Origin: a virus
Virus record (IMG/VR): IMGVR_UViG_3300048591_001189
Location: 1 to 21,769 of that record
Reading direction: 5' to 3' (one strand)
Length of the DNA stretch: 21,769 nt
Shown here in pieces: positions 14,560-21,460 of the stretch (positions are counted from its first letter, which is position 1; the number at the start of each line of letters is the position of its first letter). A model generated the notes under the pieces. The model was given only the letters and a program-made list of their open reading frames with translations, was not told the DNA's origin and did no database searches. The position numbers and the translations under genes were made by a program.

Positions 14560-15204
14560 TCAGATTTCCCGCTCGGCCAGGTCCAGGCGACGGCGCATCG
14601 CTTCCAGCGCGCGCTTCGCCTCCGCGGGCGGGGCCGCTGCGGGTTCTCCGCCCTCTTCCATCTCGATCTCGCAGGCGCAGGCCTGCTCCACACGGATTCC
14701 CGATTTCGGGTCCGCTCCCACGGGGACCAGGCTGATCTCCATCGGTTCCCAGTCCTCCGCCAAAAGCCGTTTCATCTTGTCCTGGGCTTGGGTGACGTCC
14801 CGGAACTTGTGCACCTGATAGCCCACGCTGACGTTCCGGATGATGCCGTCCGCCACGTCCTTCCACACCGGATCCACTTCCGGCCGGTTGGAAAACCGGA
14901 CCCTCGCCCGCCCTTCGCCTTTCGCCACCCAGGCGCTCTCGACGACGCCAAGCACGTTATTCAGACTCCACTGGGCGTGGGTATTCAGCAGCGGAGCCCC
15001 CGCGTTCAGCCGGTCCAGCCGCACATGCGCCGGGTCCATCGACAGCTCCTCGATAAACACCCTCTCGGTCATCCAGTCGAACCGCCGAACGGCCGCCCCG
15101 GTGCTCCATACCAGTTCGAACGTCCGTTCCTCTTCGTTCAACGTGCCAGGCGCCACCGCCGCGGCCCTAATCTGCACAGGCACGTCCACCAGTTTCTTCT
15201 TCAC
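14560..15204 (-). CDS. HK97-family prohead protease (U35)
   Basis: This 214-residue protein is the maturation serine protease that trims the capsid delta domain. The catalytic His is H76 in LLNTHAQW and the Ser is S126 in IIRNVSVGYQ. The conserved WEPMEISLVPVGADPKSGIR block (from about 152) carries the acidic residue that completes the site and is a family signature. The C-terminal ~40 residues are Ala/Glu-rich. The start is GTG (15204-15202), overlapping the portal stop by four bases (GTGA). The frame extends upstream to 15471, but that part is a shadow of the portal gene. Position between portal and capsid genes is canonical. Confidence 0.92.
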   Translation of the reverse strand: MKKKLVDVPVQIRAAAVAPGTLNEEERTFELVWSTGAAVRRFDWMTERVFIEELSMDPAHVRLDRLNAGAPLLNTHAQWSLNNVLGVVESAWVAKGEGRARVRFSNRPEVDPVWKDVADGIIRNVSVGYQVHKFRDVTQAQDKMKRLLAEDWEPMEISLVPVGADPKSGIRVEQACACEIEMEEGGEPAAAPPAEAKRALEAMRRRLDLAEREI

Positions 15205-16427
15205 TCTTCGGCCCCCTCTTCTGCCGCCTTGCCTTCTTCCACGGAGATCATCTGGGCCTGAATCCGGTGAACATCGCCGCCGGGAATCGGGTTCATGTTC
15301 TCCTTTTCCCGGCACTCGTTGATCGAATAGAGGCCATCCCGAAGCCCGATATTGTAGGACTGAATCCGCGAGAGAGAATCGCCTCGCAGCAGGACGTCGG
15401 TCAGAAATTCGGCGTAAAACTCCCCAGAAAGCAGCTTGCGGGTGATCTCCTGCTCCCAGTTCGTCATCCACGGCAGCATCGTGAACTGCACGAACTCAAT
15501 GGCCTGCTGCTCGATATTCGCCTTCGTCGCTTTATCCAGATCCCCAATCATGTGCGGTGGAATGCGATAAATCGACGCGACTTCCGAGCGCTGGTACTTC
15601 CGGGTTTCCAGGAATTGTGCATCATCAGGCGGGAAGCTGGTGCTCACCCACTTGGAGCCATCGTCAATAACCAGAGTCCGGTGCGCGTTCTGCACGCTTT
15701 CGTGCTTCGCATTGAAGTCCGCCTCAAACCTCGCCCGGTCTTTCAGCCGGCCTGGCACCTGGAGGATGCCGCCCACCCGGGCCCCGTTCGAGAACAGCTT
15801 CGCGCCGAATTGCGAGGCCGCAATCCCAGTCCCGATCGACTCGCGCGCCAGGCGGATAGGACTGTACCCCACCAACTCATCGCCAAGAGTCCGGATATGC
15901 AGGACTTCGTCTGGCGCCCAGGGGCCGCTCCAGCGATCGCCGCTCCGCCGGTACCGGTAAACCACTTTCCCCGCCACCCGTTCAACCGTCATGAACTCTG
16001 GCCGGAGTGGCCAGATCGCCCTCGGCCGGCCGCCCACGGTCCAGTCGATCAGGCTGTACGCATTCCCCCATCTGGCGGCGTTGTTCATCATGATTTCCCG
16101 CCAGGTGTAACTGCTCATCTCGGGGTTCGGCTCCATTCGCAGAAGCCGGTAGGCGTAGTGCCCGTGCGCCTTTTCCCGGCCCCGGTCCAGCCTCTGGTAC
16201 ACATGCAGGGGCAGACACGCGAGCGTTTCCGCCAGCACTTTGACACAGGCCAGGACCGCCGAATAGTTGAGCGCCGTCGTCTCGCTTACCCCTACGCCGG
16301 CGGATGTCCGTCCACCCCCTGTCAGGGCGTCCCAGGGCCAGCTATCGGGCGTGGCCGTCGCGAGGCTCTGTTCGGCGCGCTCAGCCGGTCCTCCCAGCCA
16401 CCGCAAGATTGAATGCCACACGCTCAC
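15201..16427 (-). CDS. HK97-family portal protein
   Basis: This 408-residue protein forms the dodecameric portal through which DNA is packaged. Family features run in order: an early ALNYSAVLACVKVLAETLACLPLHVYQ, then TWREIMMNNAARWGNAYSLI, PDEVLHIRTL with SPIRLARESIG, a stretch near 260-290 with TSFPPDDAQFLETRKYQRSEVASIYRIPPHMIGD, and a C-terminal REKENMNPIPGGD. The length is typical of HK97 portals. The start is GTG (16427), overlapping the terminase stop by four bases. The Glu-rich C-terminus overlaps the protease start. Confidence 0.94.
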   Translation of the reverse strand: MSVWHSILRWLGGPAERAEQSLATATPDSWPWDALTGGGRTSAGVGVSETTALNYSAVLACVKVLAETLACLPLHVYQRLDRGREKAHGHYAYRLLRMEPNPEMSSYTWREIMMNNAARWGNAYSLIDWTVGGRPRAIWPLRPEFMTVERVAGKVVYRYRRSGDRWSGPWAPDEVLHIRTLGDELVGYSPIRLARESIGTGIAASQFGAKLFSNGARVGGILQVPGRLKDRARFEADFNAKHESVQNAHRTLVIDDGSKWVSTSFPPDDAQFLETRKYQRSEVASIYRIPPHMIGDLDKATKANIEQQAIEFVQFTMLPWMTNWEQEITRKLLSGEFYAEFLTDVLLRGDSLSRIQSYNIGLRDGLYSINECREKENMNPIPGGDVHRIQAQMISVEEGKAAEEGAEE

Positions 16428-17971
16428 AGCAGCACCACCGTCGGATCCGAGTAGCCATCCCCGCCATGCACGATCATCCGGGCCAGAGCATTCACCAGGG
16501 CCACTATGCCGTCCACTTTCTTCCTCGAGTTCTTCCGGTCTGGCTTGACGGGCATGATGAGCCCCGATCCGTTTTCCCGGACTCCCACACTGTCTGCCAT
16601 CAGGTTCAGAACCGGGTGGTTTCCATGGCGCATGGTGTGATCGGTGAAACGGCGCTCCAGCTCGCGCGCCGCGGGATTCATCCCCTGCGGCGTCTGCCGG
16701 ATCGGAACCATCGTCACGCCCTCGGTGTTCAGCTCCGTCGCGGTCTGGTTGGCGTTCCAGGGGTCATAGCCCACCTCAACTAGGTCGAACTCGTCCGAGT
16801 ACTCCAGGATCCGCCGCTTCACCACTGTGTAGTCCACCGTGTTCCCCTTCGTCGCCTCGATCAGCCCGTCCCGCACCCAGCGGTCATACGGATAGCCGTC
16901 CTTCTTCGTCCGCTCTTGCACAGCCCGCTCGGGCATCCAGAAGTGCATCAGCACGTCGATATACCCGTCTCCGTGCGGAAACACCATCGCCAGTGCAGTC
17001 AGGTCGATCGACGTCGATAGATCGAGGCCTCCGAAGCACCGAGCCCCCCTCAGCGCCGAACGGTCCACTTTCCCGCCGCACTGCAGCCAGTCCTCCATCG
17101 GAATCCAGCGCGTCTCCTGCTGCACCCACCGGTTCAGCCGAAAGCGTAGGAACTTGTTCAGTTCGCCCGGGTTCTGTTTTGCCCGGAGCGCCGCCTCCCG
17201 CACCTTGTCCTCGCTGAGGAAGTCTCCCATCGCCGGGTTCGCTTTCGCCCAGACCTTGGGGTCCTCCCAGTCGTCCCCGTCCTCCGCCGCGTAGATGATC
17301 GGCAAGTACGCCGGGTTCTCGAAGACGCCCCGCTTCAACTGGCTTGCGTACTCGTGCTGATCCCAGCACAGAGGGCTCTCGTCCATCACACCGGCCGTCG
17401 TTGTCGCCACCGTCAAAGGCTGCTGCCGCGTGTCGCCCCCGAGCGTCAGAATGTCCCATAAGTCGCTGTTCTTCTGCCGGTGCAGTTCGTCGAAGATCAC
17501 CCCAGAGGGGTTGATCCCATCCTGCGTTCCAGCATCCGCCGAGATCGCCCGGTAGAAGCTGTCTGTGGGCCCGAAGACGATCGTCTTTGTCGAGTTCACC
17601 ACCTCACACCGCCGCTTCAACTGGGGGCAAAGCTGCACCATCCGTCTGGCCGCACGGTACACGATGCCTGCCTGTTCCCGGCAGTTGGCGGCGCCGTACA
17701 CTTCGGCGCCTACTTCACCATCAGCCGTCAGCAGGTACAGGGCGATCCCCGCCGCCAGTTCCGTCTTCCCGTTCTTCTTCGGGATCTCGATGTAGCACGT
17801 GCTGTACTGCCGGGTCCCATCGTCCTTCACCCTCCCGAACAGCTCCCGGATGATTTCCGCCTGCCAGGGAGGCAACAGAAATGGCGCCCCCGCGTATCGG
17901 CCTATGCCGTGCTTCAGGTACCTCTCGAAGAAGGCGACGGCCCGGTCGGCTTTCTGCTCATCGAATGGCAC
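16424..17971 (-). CDS. terL: Terminase large subunit (ATPase and nuclease)
   Basis: This 515-residue protein is the packaging motor and headful/cos nuclease. The Walker A motif is the variant IPKKNGKTEL (63-72), the Walker B is GVIFDE (157-162; D161, E162), and coupling motif III is TVATTTAG (187-194). The C-terminal nuclease (from about 310) has metal-binding Asp residues at D317 (GGLDLS), D403 (VGYDPWNAN) and D487 (KKVDGIVALVNA). The group resembles the HK97/lambdoid TerL-1 type rather than T4. The start is GTG (17971), sharing one base with the TerS stop (TAGTG). It follows TerS and HNH, the arrangement found in many cos phages. Confidence 0.95.
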   Translation of the reverse strand: MPFDEQKADRAVAFFERYLKHGIGRYAGAPFLLPPWQAEIIRELFGRVKDDGTRQYSTCYIEIPKKNGKTELAAGIALYLLTADGEVGAEVYGAANCREQAGIVYRAARRMVQLCPQLKRRCEVVNSTKTIVFGPTDSFYRAISADAGTQDGINPSGVIFDELHRQKNSDLWDILTLGGDTRQQPLTVATTTAGVMDESPLCWDQHEYASQLKRGVFENPAYLPIIYAAEDGDDWEDPKVWAKANPAMGDFLSEDKVREAALRAKQNPGELNKFLRFRLNRWVQQETRWIPMEDWLQCGGKVDRSALRGARCFGGLDLSTSIDLTALAMVFPHGDGYIDVLMHFWMPERAVQERTKKDGYPYDRWVRDGLIEATKGNTVDYTVVKRRILEYSDEFDLVEVGYDPWNANQTATELNTEGVTMVPIRQTPQGMNPAARELERRFTDHTMRHGNHPVLNLMADSVGVRENGSGLIMPVKPDRKNSRKKVDGIVALVNALARMIVHGGDGYSDPTVVLL

Positions 17972-18414
17972 TACCCGAACATCCCGTCAGGATCATCCGC
18001 CGGCTCCGACTTCGGCACGCTGATCCTGCCCCGCGGCGCCGGGGCAAGGCCAAAGAAGTCCACCCACCGCTGCAACGCTGCTCGGTACTGCCTCGCGATC
18101 TGAAGCGCCGGGTTCTTCACTAGACCACGCTGGCCCTCGATCAGGACCCCGCGCTTCCCAATGTCCTCTTCGCACTGCTTCAGCCTGAGCGTGCACAGGC
18201 AGTAATCCGCCAGCGCCGCCTGGTCCAATTCCGACAGGTCGCCTCGCTGCTTGAGCAGCTTGGCCACACGGGCCCACTCGGCCCGAGCATCTTCCGGCAA
18301 TGATGCGGGTGCTTCGGGCACCCCAGGAAGAAGCGGCGCGGTCTCACCGCTCCGCTTCCCCGGATTCCCCGCCAACTCCTTCGCCTTCACCGCCTTCGCC
18401 CGTCCCGCCATCAC
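17971..18414 (-). CDS. terS: Terminase small subunit (P27 family)
   Basis: This 147-residue protein recognises the packaging site and regulates TerL. It matches the P27 family: a basic N-terminus (AGRAKAVKAKELAGNPGKR), Pro-rich linker, then LPEDARAEWARVAKLLKQRG, LDQAALADYCLCTLRLKQCEEDI, and LVKNPALQIARQYRAALQRWVDFFGL near the C-terminus. The GTG at 18414 and the ATG at 18411 are adjacent in frame, with GGGGG just upstream; either could start, giving 147 or 146 residues. The gap before it (18415-18472) is a candidate packaging site. Confidence 0.92.
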   Translation of the reverse strand: MMAGRAKAVKAKELAGNPGKRSGETAPLLPGVPEAPASLPEDARAEWARVAKLLKQRGDLSELDQAALADYCLCTLRLKQCEEDIGKRGVLIEGQRGLVKNPALQIARQYRAALQRWVDFFGLAPAPRGRISVPKSEPADDPDGMFG

Positions 18415-18472
18415 ACCCCCATCAAAAATTCACTTTCAAACTGCGGCCGCTCACAGATGACTGCGACGTGGT
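18415..18472. other. HNH-terS gap: candidate packaging (cos) region
   Basis: These 58 bases are the only non-coding stretch in the packaging block. They include an 8-bp palindrome GCGGCCGC (18443-18450) next to an AT-rich stretch (18421-18440), which gives a sharp GC/AT boundary. In phages with HNH-TerS-TerL order, cos is commonly close to these genes. The sequence alone does not show a nick site. Confidence 0.3.
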
Positions 18473-18874
18473 CTAGGCGGCCAGCTTCGAGGTCCGACCC
18501 ACCCCCCTTGGGTCAGCACACGCGCGCCCGAAGCCGCCATCCTCCACGGCCGTCTTCCGGTCATGGCACCGCTTGCATAGCGCCTGCCAGTTTGACCGGG
18601 CCCAAAACAGATGCGGGTCTCCTCGGTGTGGGGAGACGTGATCAACCACCTCAGAGACCCGCAGTCCGCCATGCGTCTTGCATCGAACGCACAGCGGATT
18701 CTCGCGCAAAAAAGCCTTACTCACCCTCTGCCACTGCGCCCCATACCCGCGCGCCGCCGATCCGGCCCGCGGCGCCTGCATCACCCGCGCAGGCCGGTGC
18801 AGCGCACAGTACCCACGCTCCACCAGGGCTGCGCACCCCGGCCATCGGCACGGCCTCAGCGGCGCCTCGGGCAT
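18473..18874 (-). CDS. HNH endonuclease of the DNA-packaging machine
   Basis: This 133-residue protein has an N-terminal Cys/His cluster (C9, C14, C23, H26) that may bind zinc. A basic helix follows (QWQRVSKAFLREN), then a complete HNH fold: C62-x2-C65, VVDH (D78, H79), N95 and C100-x2-C103-H104. H79, N95 and H104 are the expected catalytic/metal residues. HNH proteins next to TerS and TerL are known to be needed for terminase cleavage in many cos phages such as HK97. The start chosen is ATG 18874, which shares one base with the stop of the preceding gene (TGATG). The frame is open upstream to 18928, but that would overlap the previous gene. Confidence 0.9.
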   Translation of the reverse strand: MPEAPLRPCRWPGCAALVERGYCALHRPARVMQAPRAGSAARGYGAQWQRVSKAFLRENPLCVRCKTHGGLRVSEVVDHVSPHRGDPHLFWARSNWQALCKRCHDRKTAVEDGGFGRACADPRGVGRTSKLAA

Positions 18875-19080
18875 CAGACTCGCTCCTCCGCGGGCGGCCA
18901 CCGCCTCAGTCTCGCATTCGCCTGGCACAGCGCCTTCGTCTGATACTTCTCCTCCACCTGGCCCAGAATGCTCTTCTCCATCTTCAGCAGCTCATTCTTG
19001 ACCCACAGCACCAGGTATCCCAACCCCAACTGCGCCAGCAGGTTCAGCAGCCCCAGCACCACCCCCATATCCACGGTCAT
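18874..19080 (-). CDS. Small single-span membrane protein (holin-like candidate)
   Basis: This 68-residue protein has one hydrophobic helix (about 5-28, MGVVLGLLNLLAQLGLGYLVLWV), then a charged, probably coiled-coil helix (about 29-60) and a short basic tail. The start ATG overlaps the zinc/HTH gene stop by four bases (ATGA), and its stop overlaps the HNH start. The reading frame is open far upstream (to 19569), but that extension is out-of-frame shadow of the zinc/HTH gene. Small membrane proteins of this kind in phages include holins, pinholins, exclusion proteins and unassigned morons. No endolysin lies beside it, so a holin role is not supported beyond size and topology. Confidence 0.65.
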   Translation of the reverse strand: MTVDMGVVLGLLNLLAQLGLGYLVLWVKNELLKMEKSILGQVEEKYQTKALCQANARLRRWPPAEERV

Positions 19081-19730
19081 TCGAAATACCCATCCAAGGG
19101 CCACAGGGCCACCGGCTTCATCTCGACAAAGGTTCGCCCCAACCGCCGCGCCACCACATCCGCCGCATGGTACGCCCGGTGGGCTGAGCCCAGTCCCAAC
19201 CGCCGCGCCACTTCGGCCAGCTCCAGCCGCCACACGAAGCGTAGCCGGAACACTTTCCACTCCTGTTCCGGCAGCACCCTTTTCGCGGTCAGATCCACGT
19301 CCGCCAGAAACTCTTCCACGGGCCGCCCATAGCTCCTGGCCCCGTGCGCCCCCGCTCCGACGATCCCAATCTTGGTCGTCGACGCATCCCCGCTGCGGAA
19401 GCTCAGTCCGTGGTACCGGTGCATCACTGCCCGGAATGCCGTCCGCTCCGCGCAGGCGCACGCCCGGAGCCTGTATCCACCGCGTGCCTTGTTCAACCCC
19501 ACCATGCCGTACCCCGTGCACACAGGGCATTTCGGATCCGCCAGACTCAGCGCCGCACCTCTCGGCCACCCGGGTGGATGGACGTCATCTTTCCACTGGG
19601 CCAGCACGAACTTCGCCATCTCCTGCCGTTTCCGGATCTTCGGAACGGGAATCGCCCTCGACAGTCCCGGGCTGGCCTCACTCATCCCGAAATTCCTCGG
19701 AACCATCACCACCTGTGCTGCTGTTGCCAT
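19077..19730 (-). CDS. Zinc-finger and sigma-region-4-like HTH protein (late regulator candidate)
   Basis: This 217-residue protein has a CPVC (C68, C71) and CAC (C91, C93) set separated by a Gly-rich hairpin (CTGYGMVGLN), resembling a DnaJ-type or rubredoxin-like zinc knuckle. The C-terminal part (about 153-201) reads LPEQEWKVFRLRFVWRLELAEVARRLGL, then a second helix, AYHAADVVARRLG. This is the layout of sigma-70 region 4 or RinA/ArpU-type phage late regulators. The N-terminal ~45 residues are basic. It sits directly between the region-4 protein and the packaging genes, where late activators are often encoded. It has no clear Shine-Dalgarno sequence and starts five bases after the previous stop, so re-initiation is likely. 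The exact family is not certain. Confidence 0.68.
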   Translation of the reverse strand: MATAAQVVMVPRNFGMSEASPGLSRAIPVPKIRKRQEMAKFVLAQWKDDVHPPGWPRGAALSLADPKCPVCTGYGMVGLNKARGGYRLRACACAERTAFRAVMHRYHGLSFRSGDASTTKIGIVGAGAHGARSYGRPVEEFLADVDLTAKRVLPEQEWKVFRLRFVWRLELAEVARRLGLGSAHRAYHAADVVARRLGRTFVEMKPVALWPLDGYFE

Positions 19731-19735
19731 GGGAA

Positions 19736-20023
19736 TCAGAGAACATCGGTCAGACGGCTCACGCCGCGCGCGGCCAATAGGCCGCGCAAACGAGCCAAAG
19801 CCCGGCAGTGCATCGCATGCACCGCCGGTACCGAGACCTCGCAGATCTCCGCGATCCGCACCAGACTGTGCCCGTCGCCGTATCGCAGGATCAGCACTCT
19901 GCGCTGCCCCAGCGTCAGTTGGGCCATGGCGGACAACAGCAGCCTCTCTCGCTCGGCCGCAGCCGCCATCTCCGAGGGGCAGTACTCAGGACCCGCCTGC
20001 AGTGTCGGAATCTCGACCCGCAT
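19736..20023 (-). CDS. Stand-alone sigma-70 region 4-like protein
   Basis: This 95-residue protein is essentially a sigma region 4: SAMAQLTLGQRRVLILRYGDG, then HSLVRIAEICEVSVPAVHAM (the HTH, about 53-72), then CRALARLRGLL. There is no region 2, so it cannot melt a -10 element by itself. It might bind -35 elements with the core enzyme, act as an appropriator or adaptor, or work with the region-2-bearing factor encoded 740 bases upstream. The ATG is preceded by AGGAAGAGG. It overlaps the end of the small membrane-protein gene by 38 bases. Phage late activators with this architecture are known. Confidence 0.78.
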   Translation of the reverse strand: MRVEIPTLQAGPEYCPSEMAAAAERERLLLSAMAQLTLGQRRVLILRYGDGHSLVRIAEICEVSVPAVHAMHCRALARLRGLLAARGVSRLTDVL

Positions 20024-20228
20024 CCTCTTCCTGTCCGTCCGCCGCCTTGATCAACCCCGCCGCCGCCAGCCCCTGGATCGTCAGGTCCACCGTCCGCTCA
20101 TGCAGCGCGGTCTTGGGGTTGGACGCCACCTGGACGCCCACCAGCCCCAGAATGGCCCATCCCGCCAGGCTCGTTCGCCAGCCCTTCTTCTTACGCCGCT
20201 TTCCGCCCACGTCCGCCACGCTCAGCAT
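19986..20228 (-). CDS. Small membrane protein of unknown function
   Basis: This 80-residue protein has a strongly basic N-terminus (KRRKKKGWR at 10-18), one transmembrane helix (about 19-37, TSLAGWAILGLVGVQVAS), an amphipathic stretch (49-62) and an acidic, Gly/Ser-rich C-terminus. The charge pattern predicts the N-terminus inside. The start at 20228 is chosen because upstream frame sequence (to 20366) is a shadow of the orphan gene. The gene overlaps that gene by 38 bases at its start and the region-4 gene by 38 bases at its end. A holin-like or regulatory membrane role is conceivable but not shown. Confidence 0.55.
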   Translation of the reverse strand: MLSVADVGGKRRKKKGWRTSLAGWAILGLVGVQVASNPKTALHERTVDLTIQGLAAAGLIKAADGQEEDAGRDSDTAGGS

Positions 20229-20721
20229 TAGGCCACTCCTGAATCTCCGTGAAAGTCCACACGCCCTTCGGATTGTGTTCCGTCTCCCGGTTATGACTGG
20301 CGGACCGGCCATGCCATCGGCGTCTGGCCGGCGGACCCTCCGCCAGGCCCGCCGGCCGCCGTGCATGACTTAGAACGCGCACTGTCCGTACGCGCTTCCG
20401 GGTCCCCAGCAGCTCCACTTGCCCCGCTTTCAGCCACCCGCGGACATCGGCTTCCGTCGCCCAGCCGAGCGCTTCCCCTTCTTCGTCGATCAGGGAAATG
20501 CGATCGGCCATCGGCCGTGGGTCGGTCTCTGGCTGCACGGGTAGACTGTCGTTCGGTGACCGGAAGTCGAAGAGTTTTAGGCCGCTCTCCTCGCGGCCAT
20601 GCGCCATTCCGGAAGGCGCTTTTCCGGAAATTCGGGAGCTCTCCCCGGAAAAGGTATCTGTCTGATTGTACGGCTGGGCCGGGAATTCTTTAACGGGGGG
20701 AGGGCCGTTTCTTTTCGCCAT
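20191..20721 (-). CDS. Orphan protein in the sigma-like gene block
   Basis: I do not recognise this 176-residue protein. The N-terminal third is polar and probably disordered (Pro/Ser/Asn-rich). Residues about 71-110 (ADRISLIDEEGEALGW, then EADVRGWLKAGQVELLG) look folded, alpha/beta with a helix. After that it is Arg/Gly-rich, ending with a folded-looking GVWTFTEIQEW and a basic tail (RGGRGRKAA). It starts 43 bases after the sigma gene with AGAGGG before the ATG, and is most likely co-transcribed with it. The basic tail suggests nucleic-acid or partner binding. The codon-level pattern is consistent with a real gene, but no function can be assigned. An anti-sigma or sigma-partner role is only a positional guess. 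Confidence 0.6.
   Translation of the reverse strand: MAKRNGPPPVKEFPAQPYNQTDTFSGESSRISGKAPSGMAHGREESGLKLFDFRSPNDSLPVQPETDPRPMADRISLIDEEGEALGWATEADVRGWLKAGQVELLGTRKRVRTVRVLSHARRPAGLAEGPPARRRWHGRSASHNRETEHNPKGVWTFTEIQEWPNAERGGRGRKAA
20607..20653. repeat. Cluster of TTCCGGAA palindromes and a 9-bp inverted repeat
   Basis: TTCCGGAA occurs at 20607-20614 and again at 20622-20629, 15 bases apart. CTTTTCCGG (20619-20627) is the inverse of CCGGAAAAG (20645-20653) with a 17-base spacer. All lie within the orphan gene, where they encode a repeated Ser-Gly. They may be an intragenic operator or RNA hairpin, or coincidence. Confidence 0.35.
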
Positions 20722-20763
20722 GCCCTCTCAGTCGCCAGAATCCACCCTTCGGATCGGTTCGGA

Positions 20764-21273
20764 TCACCGAAAGAGCTTCTTGAGCCGGCCGATGCCTTGG
20801 GCTTTCAACTCACTCGCCCGCGGTCCTGAGATTGCCAGTTCCGCCGCCGCCAGCTTGAGCGAATCGCCATCCAGGATCCCGCCGATCACGCGCGCCTCCT
20901 GGGTGGGCAGCGTCCGCAGTGCGGCACGAACCCGCGTTACCCGCTCCGCCCGCTCCGCCAGCTCGTCCGCCGCCGCCCGGCCGTCCCGAATTTCGACTGG
21001 CACTTCCGCATGCTGCGCGTGGATCCAGTTCCGCCTCCGGATCGAGTCCAGCATCGCGCCACGCACCCGCGCCCTGGCAAAGAGCCGGAATGGAGCCCGC
21101 CCCCGTTCGAAACTCCCGGCCGCCTGCACCAGACCCACCATCCCCGCCTGCACCAGGTCCGCCAACTCGATCGACGCCGGCGCTCGCCGCGCCACCATCC
21201 GCGCGATCGGCTCCACCAGATCCAGATTCGCCTCCACCAAACGGTTCCGCCGCGCCAGCGAGTGCCCTGCCAT
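20764..21273 (-). CDS. Phage-encoded small sigma-70-type RNA polymerase sigma factor
   Basis: This 169-residue protein is a compact sigma factor. Region 2 is clear: LVEANLDLVEPIARMVARR, then ELADLVQAGMVGLVQAAGSFE (about 37-56) and FRLFARARVRGAMLDSIRR (62-80), as in FliA/SigF-type factors. Region 4 (about 112-169) contains ALRTLPTQEARVIGGIL and an HTH, LKLAAAELAISGPRASELKAQG. Region 3 is shortened or absent, which makes it smaller than FliA (about 240 residues). It would direct host RNA polymerase to phage promoters. It is preceded by a ~240-base leader with a promoter and two inverted repeats. The ATG is at 21273 with GAGGGG immediately before it, close spacing for a ribosome-binding site. 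Confidence 0.87.
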   Translation of the reverse strand: MAGHSLARRNRLVEANLDLVEPIARMVARRAPASIELADLVQAGMVGLVQAAGSFERGRAPFRLFARARVRGAMLDSIRRRNWIHAQHAEVPVEIRDGRAAADELAERAERVTRVRAALRTLPTQEARVIGGILDGDSLKLAAAELAISGPRASELKAQGIGRLKKLFR

Positions 21274-21311
21274 CCCCTCAGCGTATCAATAACTTAGACA
21301 GAGCAACAGCC

Positions 21312-21329
21312 AGTGTGTCCGCGCACACT
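21312..21329. promoter_or_regulatory. Inverted repeat (operator candidate) upstream of the sigma gene
   Basis: AGTGTG (21312-21317) and CACACT (21324-21329) are perfect 6-bp inverted arms with a 6-base GC spacer, an 18-bp operator-like dyad 39 bases before the sigma start codon. It shares its edge with the next hairpin (21328-21348), so the two could be alternative RNA structures or adjacent DNA sites. Confidence 0.5.
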
Positions 21330-21348
21330 CTACCCTGAAGAGGTAGAG
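21328..21348 (-). promoter_or_regulatory. 7-bp hairpin in the sigma-gene leader
   Basis: CTCTACC and GGTAGAG pair with a 7-base loop. On the minus strand the transcript from the predicted promoter would include it. It is not followed by a T-run, so it is not a canonical terminator. It overlaps the adjacent dyad by two bases. Confidence 0.45.
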
Positions 21349-21430
21349 CGCGATTCAGTTCGAAAGTGGGCCTCGGGACGCCTCATGCTTGCCGGCTGCT
21401 GGTGTCCTTGGCTCAGGTAGGTTCAGCCGG

Positions 21431-21460
21431 AGTGTACCACCCATGCCGAACCCTTGCCAA
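21431..21460 (-). promoter_or_regulatory. Predicted sigma-70-type promoter for the sigma-led operon
   Basis: On the minus strand TTGGCA (21460-21455) and TACACT (21436-21431) are separated by 18 bases, and TG precedes the -10 by one base (TGG TACACT), an extended -10. It lies in the gap between the membrane-protein stop (21509) and the sigma start (21273), giving a leader of about 150 bases that contains both inverted repeats. The match is good for host-type housekeeping promoters, but it is unproven. Confidence 0.5.

Noticed and set aside
13250-14818. Long plus-strand ORF (522 codons) opposite the capsid gene
   Set aside because: It is antisense to a firmly identified capsid gene, is rich in His/Arg/Leu/Pro as expected for GC-rich antisense frames, and contains no recognisable motif. 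The same holds for the other long plus-strand frames, for example 10604-11851 and 15267-16412.
13334-14866. A 510-residue capsid protein starting at 14866
   Set aside because: The first 107 residues are Gly/Arg/Pro-rich shadow sequence over the protease gene. The HK97 delta-domain start at ATG 14545 has its own ribosome-binding site and gives the normal length.
14560-15471. A 303-residue protease starting at 15471
   Set aside because: The upstream 89 residues overlap the portal gene in another frame and look non-coding. GTG 15204 overlaps the portal stop by four bases as in neighbouring gene pairs.
18443-18450. GCGGCCGC as a defined cos nick site
   Set aside because: An 8-bp GC palindrome is common in DNA of this composition; there is no direct evidence for cleavage. 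It is kept only as part of a candidate region.
18874-19569. A 231-residue protein at this locus
   Set aside because: Only the last 68 residues (from ATG 19080) look like a protein. The rest is a Gly/Ala/Arg-rich shadow of the zinc/HTH gene.
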